A stretch of 64,000 bases of DNA, taken from Jannaschia sp. GRR-S6-38 (GTDB taxonomy: Bacteria > Pseudomonadota > Alphaproteobacteria > Rhodobacterales > Rhodobacteraceae). The DNA is taken from assembly GCF_029853695.1 (NCBI RefSeq), contig NZ_CP122537.1:2625501-2689500 (forward strand). The letters are read 5' to 3'. The position numbers and the translations under genes are program-made. The notes below the pieces were generated by a model that was given only the letters and a program-made list of their open reading frames with translations, was not told the DNA's origin and searched no databases. Of this stretch, positions 8,764 through 17,170 are shown one piece after another. Position 1 is the stretch's first letter. Every line of letters begins with the position of its first letter.

Positions 8764-9594
8764 ATGTCCAACCCCTGCATCATCTGCGTCGCCATCACCG
8801 GCTCCGTGCCGCGGACGGCCGACAACCCGGCCGTTCCGATCACCGTCGCCCAGCAGATCGAAAGCACGCAGGCGGCCTTCGAGGCCGGGGCCGCGATCTG
8901 CCATGCGCATGTGCGCAACGATGACGAGACGCCGTCCTCGGACCCCGAGAAATTCGCGCGCCTGAAGGAGGGGCTGGAACGCCACTGTCCCGGCATGATC
9001 ATCCAGTTCTCGACCGGCGGGCGCTCGGGGGCCGGGCGCGAGCGGGGCGGGATGCTGCCGCTGCGGCCCGACATGGCCTCGCTCAGCGTCGGGTCGAACA
9101 ACTTCCCGACCCGCGTCTACGAGAACCCGCCCGACCTGGTGGACTGGCTGGCGGGCGAGATGATGATCCACGACATCAAGCCCGAGATCGAATGCTTCGA
9201 CCTGAGCCATCTGCTGCAGGCCGCGAAGATGCAGGGCGACGGGCGGCTGAAGGCCCCGGCCTATGTGCAATTCGTGATGGGCGTGAAGAACGCGATGCCC
9301 GCCGACCGGCGGGTTTTCGACTTCTATGTCGAGACGGTCGCGCGCGTTCTGCCCGGCAGCGAATGGTGCGCGGCGGGGATCGGGCGGCACCAGCTCGAGC
9401 TGAACGAATGGGCGATCGCGGCGGGCGGGCATGCGCGGACGGGGCTCGAGGATAACGTGCGGCTGGATCGCGAGCGGCTGGCGCCGTCGAACGCGGCGCT
9501 GGTCGCGCGGACAGTCGAAATCTGCGAGCGGTTCGAGCGACCCGTCGCCACGCCCGCGGAGGCGCGCAAGATGCTGGGCCTGCGCCCGGCCTAG
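8764..9594 (+). CDS. Beta-keto acid cleavage enzyme (BKACE, DUF849 family)
   Basis: 276 residues. BKACE enzymes are zinc-dependent and condense a beta-keto acid with acetyl-CoA, giving acetoacetate plus a new CoA ester. The zinc-binding AICHAHVRND (HxH) and the QFSTGGRSG segment are clear, as is SVGSNNFPTRVYENP. The substrate differs between subfamilies and cannot be read from the sequence. The gene stands alone on the plus strand between two minus-strand catabolic operons. Its TAG overlaps the stop of the convergent dehydrogenase in a shared CTAG. Confidence 0.9.
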   Translation: MSNPCIICVAITGSVPRTADNPAVPITVAQQIESTQAAFEAGAAICHAHVRNDDETPSSDPEKFARLKEGLERHCPGMIIQFSTGGRSGAGRERGGMLPLRPDMASLSVGSNNFPTRVYENPPDLVDWLAGEMMIHDIKPEIECFDLSHLLQAAKMQGDGRLKAPAYVQFVMGVKNAMPADRRVFDFYVETVARVLPGSEWCAAGIGRHQLELNEWAIAAGGHARTGLEDNVRLDRERLAPSNAALVARTVEICERFERPVATPAEARKMLGLRPA

Positions 9595-10568
9595 GGCTCC
9601 AGCACGATCTTCGGCATCGCCACGCGGCCCGCGCGGATATCGGCGAAGGCGCGTGCGCCGTCCGACAGGGGCCGCGTCTCGGTCCAGTCGAGCGTGCCAA
9701 GCCGCCCGTCGAAAATCGCCTGCGCCGTGTCGCGGAAATCCTGCGCGGTGTAGGTATAGGTGCCGATGAAGGCGATTTCCTGCAGCGTGAGGCGGCGAAT
9801 ATCGAGGCCGGCGGCGCCGCCGCCCAGCCCGATATGCAGGATCGCCCCGCCCGGACGGGTCAGCGCCGCGGCGGTCGCGCGGGTGGCGTCGTAGCCCACG
9901 CCGTCGACGACCATGTCGAATTGCAGGTCGGTCACCGTCTCGGGCGCGGCGATCTGCGCGTCGAGATGCGCGGCGAGCGTCTCGCGGCGCAGCGGGTTCG
10001 GCTCGACCAGCGTGACCCGGTCGACGCCTTGCGCGCTGAGGCTGAGCGCGGCGCCCACGCCGATGGCGCCGCCGCCGATGACGAGCGCGTCGCGCGCCCC
10101 GCCCGGCAGCCCCAGGCCAATTCGCACGGCGTGCCAGCCGCAGGCGATGGGCTCGGCCAGCGCGGCCTTGCCGAGCGGCACATCGTCCGGGACGGGGATC
10201 AGGTTCGCCTCGGGCATCGCGACGAATTCCGCGAAGGCCCCTTCGCGCGGCGGCATGGAGATGATCTGGCGGTCGGCGCAGAGGTTCTCGCGCCCCGTGC
10301 GGCAGGCGTCGCAGCTGCCGCAGGTGACGAGCGGGTTGATCGTCACGCGGGTGCCGTCCATCGGCCCGCCCATGACCGTGCCCGCGCCCTCGTGGCCCAG
10401 GATCAGCGGCGCCGGACGGCGGGGGTCGTGGCCCAGGAAGGCATGCATGTCCGACCCGCAGATGCCGACGCTCTCGATCCGCACCAGGTGGTGGCCTTCG
10501 GGCGGCTGGGGGTCGGGCGTTTCGCGGAATTCGAGCGATTCCGGGCCGGTATAGACGAGCGCCTTCAT
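9591..10568 (-). CDS. Zinc-dependent alcohol dehydrogenase (MDR), HpsO/HpsP-like DHPS 2-dehydrogenase candidate
   Basis: 325 residues. Catalytic zinc ligands are visible as Cys37 (GICGSD) and His59-Glu60 (LGHEGAG). The structural zinc Cys set is complete (CGSCDACRTGRENLC, residues 83-97), with a Rossmann motif VIGGGAIGVGAA. It oxidises a secondary alcohol with NAD(P)+. Its ATG overlaps the stop of the upstream SDR as ATGA (10565-10568), so the two are translationally coupled. Placement after an HpsN-like gene and a TRAP transporter suggests one of the two dehydrogenases that interconvert DHPS enantiomers; which one is not resolvable here. Confidence 0.8.
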   Translation of the reverse strand: MKALVYTGPESLEFRETPDPQPPEGHHLVRIESVGICGSDMHAFLGHDPRRPAPLILGHEGAGTVMGGPMDGTRVTINPLVTCGSCDACRTGRENLCADRQIISMPPREGAFAEFVAMPEANLIPVPDDVPLGKAALAEPIACGWHAVRIGLGLPGGARDALVIGGGAIGVGAALSLSAQGVDRVTLVEPNPLRRETLAAHLDAQIAAPETVTDLQFDMVVDGVGYDATRATAAALTRPGGAILHIGLGGGAAGLDIRRLTLQEIAFIGTYTYTAQDFRDTAQAIFDGRLGTLDWTETRPLSDGARAFADIRAGRVAMPKIVLEP

Positions 10569-11329
10569 TTCGCGGTGAACCCCCCGTCGACCATCAGGAC
10601 CTGCCCGGTCACGTATCGCGCCATGTCCGAGCACAGAAAGAGCAGCGGCCCGTCGAGATCCTCCGGCTCGCCGTTGCGGCCGATGCAGGTCTGCGCGGCG
10701 TTGCGCGCGGCGCGCTCCGGGTCGGCGAAGACGGCCTGCGTCAGCTCGGTGCGGAAGAAGCCGGGGCCGATGGCGTTGCAGTTGATGCCATGCGGGGACC
10801 AGGCTTCGGCCATCGCGCGGGTCAGCTGGGCGATCCCGCCCTTCGAGGCGCCATAGGCCAGCCCGCCGGGAAAGGCGCGGGTGCTTTGCAGCGAGGCGAA
10901 ATTGACGATCCGGCCCCAGCCTTTTTCCTTCATCGCGGGCGCACAGGCCTGGCTCAGGAAGAAGGGCACGGCGAGGTTCAGGCCGAGCGTGACGTCCCAG
11001 CCCTCGGGCGTCACAGCGTCGGCGGGCTCGCGCGTGTTGATGCCGGCGGCGTGCACCAGGATGTCGGGCGCCCCGAAGGGCTCGGCCGCGGCGCGCGCCA
11101 GCTCGGGCAGGGCGTCGCGACGGGCCAGGTCGAAGGGCAGCGGGGCGACGGCGCCGTCCGCCTCGCTCGCCAGATCCGCCAGCGCCTCGATGCGGCGGGC
11201 GACGGCCACGACCTGCGCGCCCGCGCGGACGAGCGCGATGGCGGCGCGGCGGCCGAGACCCGAGGAGGCCCCGGTCACCAGCGCGACATGACCGGTCAGA
11301 TCGGGACCCGGCCTGTCGGATGCGGCCAT
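10565..11329 (-). CDS. Short-chain dehydrogenase/reductase, HpsO/HpsP-like DHPS 2-dehydrogenase candidate
   Basis: 254 residues with the SDR cofactor motif TGASSGLG (residues 19-26), NFAS with the catalytic Ser region, and the YxxxK pair in AYGASKGG. The C-terminus VTGQVLMVDGGFTAK is typical of gluconate-5-dehydrogenase-like SDRs. The start lies one base after the stop of the HpsN-like gene. Its role is inferred from the operon: redox interconversion at C2 of dihydroxypropanesulfonate. By sequence alone it could act on another polyol. Confidence 0.85.
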   Translation of the reverse strand: MAASDRPGPDLTGHVALVTGASSGLGRRAAIALVRAGAQVVAVARRIEALADLASEADGAVAPLPFDLARRDALPELARAAAEPFGAPDILVHAAGINTREPADAVTPEGWDVTLGLNLAVPFFLSQACAPAMKEKGWGRIVNFASLQSTRAFPGGLAYGASKGGIAQLTRAMAEAWSPHGINCNAIGPGFFRTELTQAVFADPERAARNAAQTCIGRNGEPEDLDGPLLFLCSDMARYVTGQVLMVDGGFTAK

Positions 11330-11330
11330 G

Positions 11331-12638
11331 TCAGCCCTCGACGCTCAGGTCGAAATTGACCTCCGGGAAGTATTTGCGCAGCCGGATGTCGGCGGTCCGC
11401 GCATGGCCTTCCATCCCCTCGAGGCGCGAGATGCGGGCCGTCGCTTCGGCGATCGGGCGGGCGCCGTCACGGGTGGCGCGCTGCCAGGTCACGATCTTCA
11501 TGTATTTGTGGACCGACAGCCCGCCCGTATAGGTCGCCGCGCGCGAGGTGGGCAGCACGTGGTTCGTGCCCGACGCCTTGTCGCCGAAGGCCACCGTGGT
11601 CTCCTCGCCCAAGAAGAGCGAGCCGTAGCAGGTCAGCCGGTCGAGCCACCAGTCGAGATCCTCGGCCTGCACGGTCAGGTGCTCGGGCGCGTAGTCGTCG
11701 GAGGTCGCGGCCATCTCCTCGCGATCGGCGCAGAGGATGACTTCGGCATAGTCGCGCCAGGCTTTGGCGGCGTTGTCGCCGTTGAGCTCGGGCAAGTCGG
11801 CGATCAGCTCGGGCACCCGCTTCATCACGGTCTCGGCCAGCGCGCGGTCGTCGGTGACGAGCCAGACGGGCGAGTTATAGCCATGCTCGGCCTGGCCCAC
11901 GAGGTCGGCGGCCACGATCTCCGGATCGGCTGTCTTGTCGGCGAGGATCAGGCTGTCGGTCGGGCCCGCGAACATGTCGATGCCGACGCGTCCGAAGAGG
12001 ATGCGCTTGGCCTCGGCCACGAACTGGTTGCCCGGGCCCACGAGGATATTGGCCTTGGGCAGGCCGAACAGGCCGAAGGTCATCGCCGCGACGCCCTGCA
12101 CGCCGCCCATCGCGACGATCTTGTCGGCGCCGCAGAGATGCGCTGCGTAGATGATCGCGGGCGCGACGCCCACGCCGGGGCGCGGGGGGGAACAGGCGAC
12201 GATATTCGCGCAGCCCGCCACCTTGGCGGTGGTCACCGTCATGATCGCCGAGGCGATGTGGCTGTAGCGCCCGCCGGGCACGTAGCAGCCCGCCGCCTCG
12301 ACGGGGATGGTCTTCTGGCCGGCGATCAGGCCGGGGATCACCTCGGTCTCGAAATCCTCGATCGTGGCCTTCTGCGCCTCGGCGAAGCGCTTCACGTTGG
12401 CGTGGCTGAACTGGATGTCCTTCTTCACCTTCTCGGGCACCTGCGCGGCGGCGGCCGCGATCTCGGCCTCGGTCAGGACGACATTGCCCTCGTAGCGGTC
12501 GAACTTGGCGGCGTATTCTAGCGCCTTGGCGTCCCCGCCCGCCTCGATGTCGTCGAGGATGCCCTGGACGATGGCGCTGACATCGGAGGCGCCGCTGGCC
12601 GGCGTCAGATCGGCTTTCTTGAGGTATTCCCGTGCCAT
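11331..12638 (-). CDS. hpsN: HisD-family dehydrogenase, probable sulfopropanediol 3-dehydrogenase
   Basis: 435 residues of the histidinol dehydrogenase family, with zinc-site segments GQAEHGYNSP, APEHLTVQ and GLSVHKYMK. HpsN is the member of this family that oxidises (R)-2,3-dihydroxypropane-1-sulfonate to sulfolactate with NAD+. No histidine-biosynthesis genes are nearby; instead it follows a complete TRAP transporter and precedes an SDR and a Zn-dehydrogenase, the described hpsKLM-N-O-P gene content. An AGGAG precedes the ATG at 12638. Family is certain; the HpsN assignment is strong inference from context. Confidence 0.8.
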   Translation of the reverse strand: MAREYLKKADLTPASGASDVSAIVQGILDDIEAGGDAKALEYAAKFDRYEGNVVLTEAEIAAAAAQVPEKVKKDIQFSHANVKRFAEAQKATIEDFETEVIPGLIAGQKTIPVEAAGCYVPGGRYSHIASAIMTVTTAKVAGCANIVACSPPRPGVGVAPAIIYAAHLCGADKIVAMGGVQGVAAMTFGLFGLPKANILVGPGNQFVAEAKRILFGRVGIDMFAGPTDSLILADKTADPEIVAADLVGQAEHGYNSPVWLVTDDRALAETVMKRVPELIADLPELNGDNAAKAWRDYAEVILCADREEMAATSDDYAPEHLTVQAEDLDWWLDRLTCYGSLFLGEETTVAFGDKASGTNHVLPTSRAATYTGGLSVHKYMKIVTWQRATRDGARPIAEATARISRLEGMEGHARTADIRLRKYFPEVNFDLSVEG

Positions 12639-12650
12639 TTGACTAGGCTC

Positions 12651-13982
12651 CTACTGGTAGATTTCAGGAAGCAGTGTCGTCGAGATCGGCGGATAGAGCG
12701 CGATCAGCAGCGTCACGGCCAACATGAAGAACACGAAGGGGATGGCGCGATAGGCGATCTTGAGGATCGACTCGCCCGTGATCCCCGAGACCACGAAGAG
12801 GTTCAGGCCCAGCGGCGGCGTGATGAAGCCCACGCCCAGCGCGGTGATCATCATGATGCAGAACTGGATCTCGTTCATGCCGATATTGTCGGCCAAGGGC
12901 TTCAGGATGGGCGCGAGGATCACGATGTTGGGCGTCGTCTCCATCACGCAGCCGGCGGCGATCAGGATCGCGACCATCAGCAGGATCAGCAGCGTCGGGT
13001 CCTCGGTGAGCGAGGTCACCGCGCCGACGAAGCCCTGCGGCACGCCCAGGATCGCCAGCGCCTGCGCGAGCGGCAGCGAGAAGGCGATGATCGGAAGGAT
13101 CACGCCGTTCACCTTGGCCGAGCTGACGAGCATCGCGGGGAAGTCCGACAGGCTGAGCGTCTTGAGCCCGAAGCCCATCGCGATGGTGACGACCACCGCG
13201 ACGGCGCCTGCCTCGGTCGGCGTCAGCCGACCCGAGAAGATGCCGTAGAAGATGATGCCGGGCACGATGAAGGCGTACCAGCCGGACTTGAGCGCCTTCC
13301 ACAGGTTCGCTGCCCATTCCGAGGTCGTCATGATCCCGCCGCCTTCCCAGAGGTTCAGACGGTTCATCACGATGTTGGTGACCAGGATCGACACGAGGAT
13401 GGCGATGCCGGGGATGACGGCGGCCAGGAACAGGGTCGAGGCCGAGATGCCCAGCACGAGGCCGATAATGATATAGGCGATCGAGGGCGGGATCAGGATG
13501 CCGGTACAGGCACCCGCCGCGACCAGCGCGCAGGCATAGGGGCGGGGATAGCCGCTCTCGACCAGGCGGTCGATCGTCATGCGGCCCACCGCGGCGGCGC
13601 CCGCCGCGTCCGAGCCCGAGATCGCCGCGAACATGCCGCAGACCAGCACCGTGGCCGAGCCGAAGCCGCCCTTGGCCCAGCAGGTCAGCGCTTCGGCCAC
13701 GTCGAGGAACTTGCGGCTGAGGCCGGTGCGCACCAGCACGTCGCCGGTCAGGATGAAGAGCGGCACCGCGGTCAGCGCGAAATGGTCGATGCCGTGAAAC
13801 AGGCTCTCGCCCACGAGGCTGAGGGGCAGGGCGCCCGAGATGACCAGCATCAGGATCGCGGCCGCGCCGATGGCGGCCCAGACCGGGATGGCCAGCGCCA
13901 CCAGCACGACGAACAGGATCACCGGGCCGTAGAAATCCCAGCCGAGGATGACCGTCTGGTTCTGGAGTTGTTGCCAGAGCAT
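12651..13982 (-). CDS. TRAP transporter large permease (DctM type), HpsM candidate
   Basis: 443 residues, almost wholly hydrophobic, with a dozen or so predicted membrane helices. Typical DctM stretches are seen (GSDAAGAAAVGRMTIDRL, PPSIAYIIIGLVLG, FITPPLGLNLFVVSGI). It forms the Na+-coupled channel of a tripartite transporter with the small permease just upstream and the periplasmic binding protein. A GAGGGGGG ribosome-binding site precedes the ATG at 13982. The likely substrate is DHPS, judged by the downstream hpsN-like gene. Confidence 0.93.
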   Translation of the reverse strand: MLWQQLQNQTVILGWDFYGPVILFVVLVALAIPVWAAIGAAAILMLVISGALPLSLVGESLFHGIDHFALTAVPLFILTGDVLVRTGLSRKFLDVAEALTCWAKGGFGSATVLVCGMFAAISGSDAAGAAAVGRMTIDRLVESGYPRPYACALVAAGACTGILIPPSIAYIIIGLVLGISASTLFLAAVIPGIAILVSILVTNIVMNRLNLWEGGGIMTTSEWAANLWKALKSGWYAFIVPGIIFYGIFSGRLTPTEAGAVAVVVTIAMGFGLKTLSLSDFPAMLVSSAKVNGVILPIIAFSLPLAQALAILGVPQGFVGAVTSLTEDPTLLILLMVAILIAAGCVMETTPNIVILAPILKPLADNIGMNEIQFCIMMITALGVGFITPPLGLNLFVVSGITGESILKIAYRAIPFVFFMLAVTLLIALYPPISTTLLPEIYQ

Positions 13983-13994
13983 CGCGCGCCCCCC

Positions 13995-14510
13995 TCAGTC
14001 GAACAGCTTGTCGCCTTCGTAGACGGGCCGGCCGTCACGAAGGTCGCGCACATCGCGCAGGAAGGACTGGATCAGGCGCAGCATCACGAGGCCGAACCCG
14101 AAGGGCACCGCCATCAGGAACCAGACCTGGCTGATGCGGAGGCCGTGCGTCACGGATCCGAACTTGGCCGAGACCAGCACCGTCTCGAAGGACCAGTAGA
14201 GCGCCACGGCCGCGACGGCGAACATGACGATATCGCCTAGGATGTAGAGCAGCGCCTTCACCCGCGGCCCGACATACTGCATCAGCACGTCGATGCGGAT
14301 ATGGCCGCGCTCCTTGACCGCCGCCGCGGCGCCGATCCAGGCGAGGTAGATGAACGAGTAGCGGACGATTTCCTCGCCCCAGATCGAGGAATAGGAGAAC
14401 AGCTCCCGCCGCACGACCTCGATGAACATCGTGCCGACCAGCATGATGTAGAAGGTCAGAAGGAGCCAACGCTCCCCGTTCTGGTCGATGGCTTTCCAGG
14501 TTCGTGACAT
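13995..14510 (-). CDS. TRAP transporter small permease (DctQ type), HpsL candidate
   Basis: 171 residues with four predicted membrane helices and the conserved EEIVRYSFIYLAWIGAAAAVKERGHI segment in pieces (ERGHIRID is the DctQ hallmark). It links binding protein and large permease. The ATG at 14510 was chosen because GGGAGAA lies upstream; the frame is open further, to 14549, but without a ribosome-binding site. Confidence 0.92.
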   Translation of the reverse strand: MSRTWKAIDQNGERWLLLTFYIMLVGTMFIEVVRRELFSYSSIWGEEIVRYSFIYLAWIGAAAAVKERGHIRIDVLMQYVGPRVKALLYILGDIVMFAVAAVALYWSFETVLVSAKFGSVTHGLRISQVWFLMAVPFGFGLVMLRLIQSFLRDVRDLRDGRPVYEGDKLFD

Positions 14511-14615
14511 GCGCGTTCTCCCTGCGGTCGCGCGGGCGCGCGCCGCCATCCGGCGCGGGGCCGGTGATCCTGCGGGTTCGGGAACGGGGGCGCCGGGCGG
14601 GCGCCCCCGAACGGG

Positions 14616-15764
14616 TCAGGCGTCGTGGACGTAGTAGCGGCCCATCGTGTTGGCCGCCTCCTCCAGCTGCGCGAAGGCGTCCATCGATCCGGCGAGGTCG
14701 GTCTTGAACGCGGTCCATTCGTCGCGCTGATAGCCGCCGGTTTCCTGCCATTCGGCAAGCTGGTCGTCGCTCAGCGTGTGGAACTGGACGCCGGCCTTCG
14801 ACAGCTCCGACATCGCGTAGGCGCGGGCCGCCGGGACCTTGGCGAGGTTCTGCTGGCGGGTCATCTCGCCGGCGAACTCGATGCCTTCCTGCACATCGGC
14901 GGGCATCGAATTGAACCACTCCAGGTTGACCGAATAGACCTGACTGTCCGGCACGGCCTGGGTGAAGGTCACGTGGCTCAGGATGTCCTTGAAGCCGAAG
15001 ACGTAGAGCGCGCCCACCGACGGGTCGAGCGCGTCGGCCACGCCCTGCTTGATCGCCGACGGCGTCTCGCCCCAGGCCACCGGGGTCGGGTTGGCGCCGA
15101 CCATGCGGTAGTATTGCTGCAGCATCTCCGAGCCCGGCACGCGGAACTTCACGCCCGCCAGATCGCCCGGGGTCAGCACGGCATTGCCGCCCTGGCGCAC
15201 CGCGACGACGCGCGGGTCGATATTGACGTAGGACAGGACCTTGAAGCCCGCGGCCTCGACCTTGGGATGCACGACCTCTTTCCAGGTGTCGGAGTCGACG
15301 AGGTTGGTGAAACGCTGATTCGAGCCGCAGAAATAGGGCAGGTTGATCAGGTCGACGACCGCCGCGAAGGGCGCGAAGTTCGAGATCGAGTGCTGCGCGC
15401 ACTGGATCGTGCCGCCCTGCACCGCCTGCACGAGCGCCCCGCCGGCGCCGAGCTGCCCGCCGGGGGCGAGACGGACGTAGATCTTGCCGTTCGTGGCGTT
15501 CTGGATGTTTTCCTTCAGGTCGAGCTGCATGATCGGATAGCTGCGCGAGGCGCCGAGGACATAGGCCGTGGCCACCGTCATCGTGTGCTCGGCGGCGGCT
15601 TCGCGCTCGCGCTCCTCGGCGGCGGTCTGCGCGACCGCGGCGTCGGACCACAGCATGCCGGCGGCTCCCGCCACCATCGCGGCGGTGAAGCCCCCCGCGC
15701 TTGTCAGCTTGAGGAAGTTGCGGCGCGATGCGTCCGTCAGCTCCTTACGTGTCTTATCCATCAT
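14616..15764 (-). CDS. TRAP transporter periplasmic substrate-binding protein (DctP type), HpsK candidate
   Basis: 382 residues. The N-terminus has a twin-arginine signal (RRNFLK, residues 14-19, then a hydrophobic stretch to AVAQ), so it is probably exported folded. DctP features include KFRVPGSE with the substrate-carboxylate-binding Arg region, and ALDPSVGALYVFGFKD. The start ATG (15764) overlaps the stop of the small membrane gene as ATGA; a second ATG at 15761 has better spacing to GGAGG. It captures the substrate, inferred to be a C3 sulfonate from the neighbouring hps-like genes. Confidence 0.92.
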   Translation of the reverse strand: MMDKTRKELTDASRRNFLKLTSAGGFTAAMVAGAAGMLWSDAAVAQTAAEEREREAAAEHTMTVATAYVLGASRSYPIMQLDLKENIQNATNGKIYVRLAPGGQLGAGGALVQAVQGGTIQCAQHSISNFAPFAAVVDLINLPYFCGSNQRFTNLVDSDTWKEVVHPKVEAAGFKVLSYVNIDPRVVAVRQGGNAVLTPGDLAGVKFRVPGSEMLQQYYRMVGANPTPVAWGETPSAIKQGVADALDPSVGALYVFGFKDILSHVTFTQAVPDSQVYSVNLEWFNSMPADVQEGIEFAGEMTRQQNLAKVPAARAYAMSELSKAGVQFHTLSDDQLAEWQETGGYQRDEWTAFKTDLAGSMDAFAQLEEAANTMGRYYVHDA

Positions 15765-15976
15765 AGTCCTCCCTGAGATGGTGGTGGCGGTTTGAGCGTA
15801 CCCTTCTCCTTCGCCACGGCCTCCCGCTTGAGGATGGCCACGGTGAAGCAGATCGAGGCGGCGAACAGCAGCAACGCCTCGGCCACGACCCCCAGGGGGG
15901 CGTCTCCGGCGACGGAGCCGAGCACGACGTTGACGATGAAGCCGGCCAGCAAGAGGCCCGCGAGGATCAGTGCCAT
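15761..15976 (-). CDS. Small two-helix membrane protein at head of TRAP operon
   Basis: 71 residues with two hydrophobic helices (about 1-20 and 28-46) and a basic, Pro-rich tail (KREAVAKEKGTLKPPPP). I do not recognise the family. The ATG at 15976 has a strong GGGAGGG upstream. The stop overlaps the DctP start as ATGA, so it is the first gene of the transporter operon. It may be an accessory TRAP subunit, but that is inference. It sits next to the LacI operator. Confidence 0.7.
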   Translation of the reverse strand: MALILAGLLLAGFIVNVVLGSVAGDAPLGVVAEALLLFAASICFTVAILKREAVAKEKGTLKPPPPSQGGL

Positions 15977-16017
15977 CAAGCGCCCTCCCAGTCGCGACGG
16001 TCCGATTCGTTAGGATG

Positions 16018-16029
16018 GTAAGCGCTTAC
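16018..16029. promoter_or_regulatory. LacI-family operator, perfect palindrome GTAAGCGCTTAC
   Basis: A 12-base perfect inverted repeat with central CG, the classic layout of LacI/PurR-family operators. It lies between the TRAP operon start (15976, minus) and the divergent lacI-type gene. It is the natural site for control of both. Confidence 0.8.
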
Positions 16030-16060
16030 ATTTTTTCAGGCAAGCTTTCGTTAAGGTTGC

Positions 16061-17170
16061 ATGGCTCGCCCGACACGCCAAACTGTGATCTACCGCCGGG
16101 GGAGCGGCCGGGAGGACGACGCGACGCGCGCCATGGACATCGAGGCCGACAGAACCGGCGCTGCGCGCCTGCCGACGCTCGCCGACGTGGCGCGGCATGC
16201 CGGTGTGTCCACGGCCACCGTCTCGCGCTGTCTCAACGATCCCGACCGCGTCAACGCCCGGACGCGCGAGCGCGTGCTCGAGGCCGTGGCGACGCTGGGC
16301 TATGCTCCGAATTTCGGCGCCCGCGCGCTGGCGGCCAAGCGCACCAACACGATCGGCGCGGTCATCCCGACGATCGAGAACGCGATCTTCGCCCGCGGCA
16401 TCCAGGCCTTCCAGGAGGAGCTCGGCCGGCAGGGGTTCACGCTGCTCATCGCGTCCTCAGGCTACCAGGAGAAGCTGGAGGCCGAGCAGATCCGCAACCT
16501 GACCGCGCGCGGGGCCGACGGCATCCTGCTGATCGGCTATCACCGCGATCCGGCGGTCTGGGATTTCCTCGAGGCGCGGCGGACGCCGGCGCTCGTCGCC
16601 TGGGCCTATGACCGCGGCCGCCCGCAGCCCGCCATCGGCTTCGACAATGCCGCCGCGATGGAGCGTTTGACCGAGGAGGTCCTGGCGCTGGGGCACCGGC
16701 ATCTGGGCTTCATCTCGGCGCATTCGGCGGCGAATGATCGCGCGTCCGAGCGGATCGTGGGCGCCCGGCGCGCGCTCGCCGCGGCGGGCCTGCCCGAGGA
16801 CGCGCTGCAGGTCGTCGAGACCGAATACGGCATCGACACCGGCGCCGCGGCCTTCGACGCGGTGATGCAGTCCCGCCCGAAGCCGACGGCGGTCCTTTGC
16901 GGCAACGACGTGCTCGCGGTCGGCGCGCTCCGGGCTGCGAAGGCGGCGGGCCTTTCGGTTCCGGGCAATGTCTCGATCACCGGCTTCGACGATATCGAAC
17001 TCGCGATGGTGGCCACGCCCGCGCTGACCACCGTCCACGTGCCGCATCGCGAGATGGGCCGTCGTGCCGCGCAGATCCTCGTGGCCCTCGTCCGGGGCGA
17101 GCGCCCGCCCCCGGCGATCGACTTGGGAACGGAGCTGCGGTTGCGCGACACGCTGGGTCCGGCGCCCTGA
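16061..17170 (+). CDS. LacI-family transcriptional regulator of the adjacent hps-like operon
   Basis: A helix-turn-helix of LacI type (LADVARHAGVSTATVSRCLN) is followed by hinge segment and a periplasmic-binding-protein-like effector domain (IGAVIPTIENAIFARGIQ, CGNDVLAVGALRAAKAAGLSVPG, ITGFDDIE, TTVHVPHREMG). From 16061 the protein has 369 residues; the ATG at 16133 (345 residues, MDIEADRTG) is equally plausible because the first 24 residues are not family-like. It is divergent from the TRAP-hpsN operon with a palindromic operator between. It probably represses the operon until the substrate or a derivative binds. Confidence 0.92.
   Translation: MARPTRQTVIYRRGSGREDDATRAMDIEADRTGAARLPTLADVARHAGVSTATVSRCLNDPDRVNARTRERVLEAVATLGYAPNFGARALAAKRTNTIGAVIPTIENAIFARGIQAFQEELGRQGFTLLIASSGYQEKLEAEQIRNLTARGADGILLIGYHRDPAVWDFLEARRTPALVAWAYDRGRPQPAIGFDNAAAMERLTEEVLALGHRHLGFISAHSAANDRASERIVGARRALAAAGLPEDALQVVETEYGIDTGAAAFDAVMQSRPKPTAVLCGNDVLAVGALRAAKAAGLSVPGNVSITGFDDIELAMVATPALTTVHVPHREMGRRAAQILVALVRGERPPPAIDLGTELRLRDTLGPAP

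Noticed and set aside
11331-12638. Histidinol dehydrogenase for histidine biosynthesis
   Set aside because: No his genes nearby; it lies in a TRAP/SDR/Zn-dehydrogenase operon that matches hpsN context.
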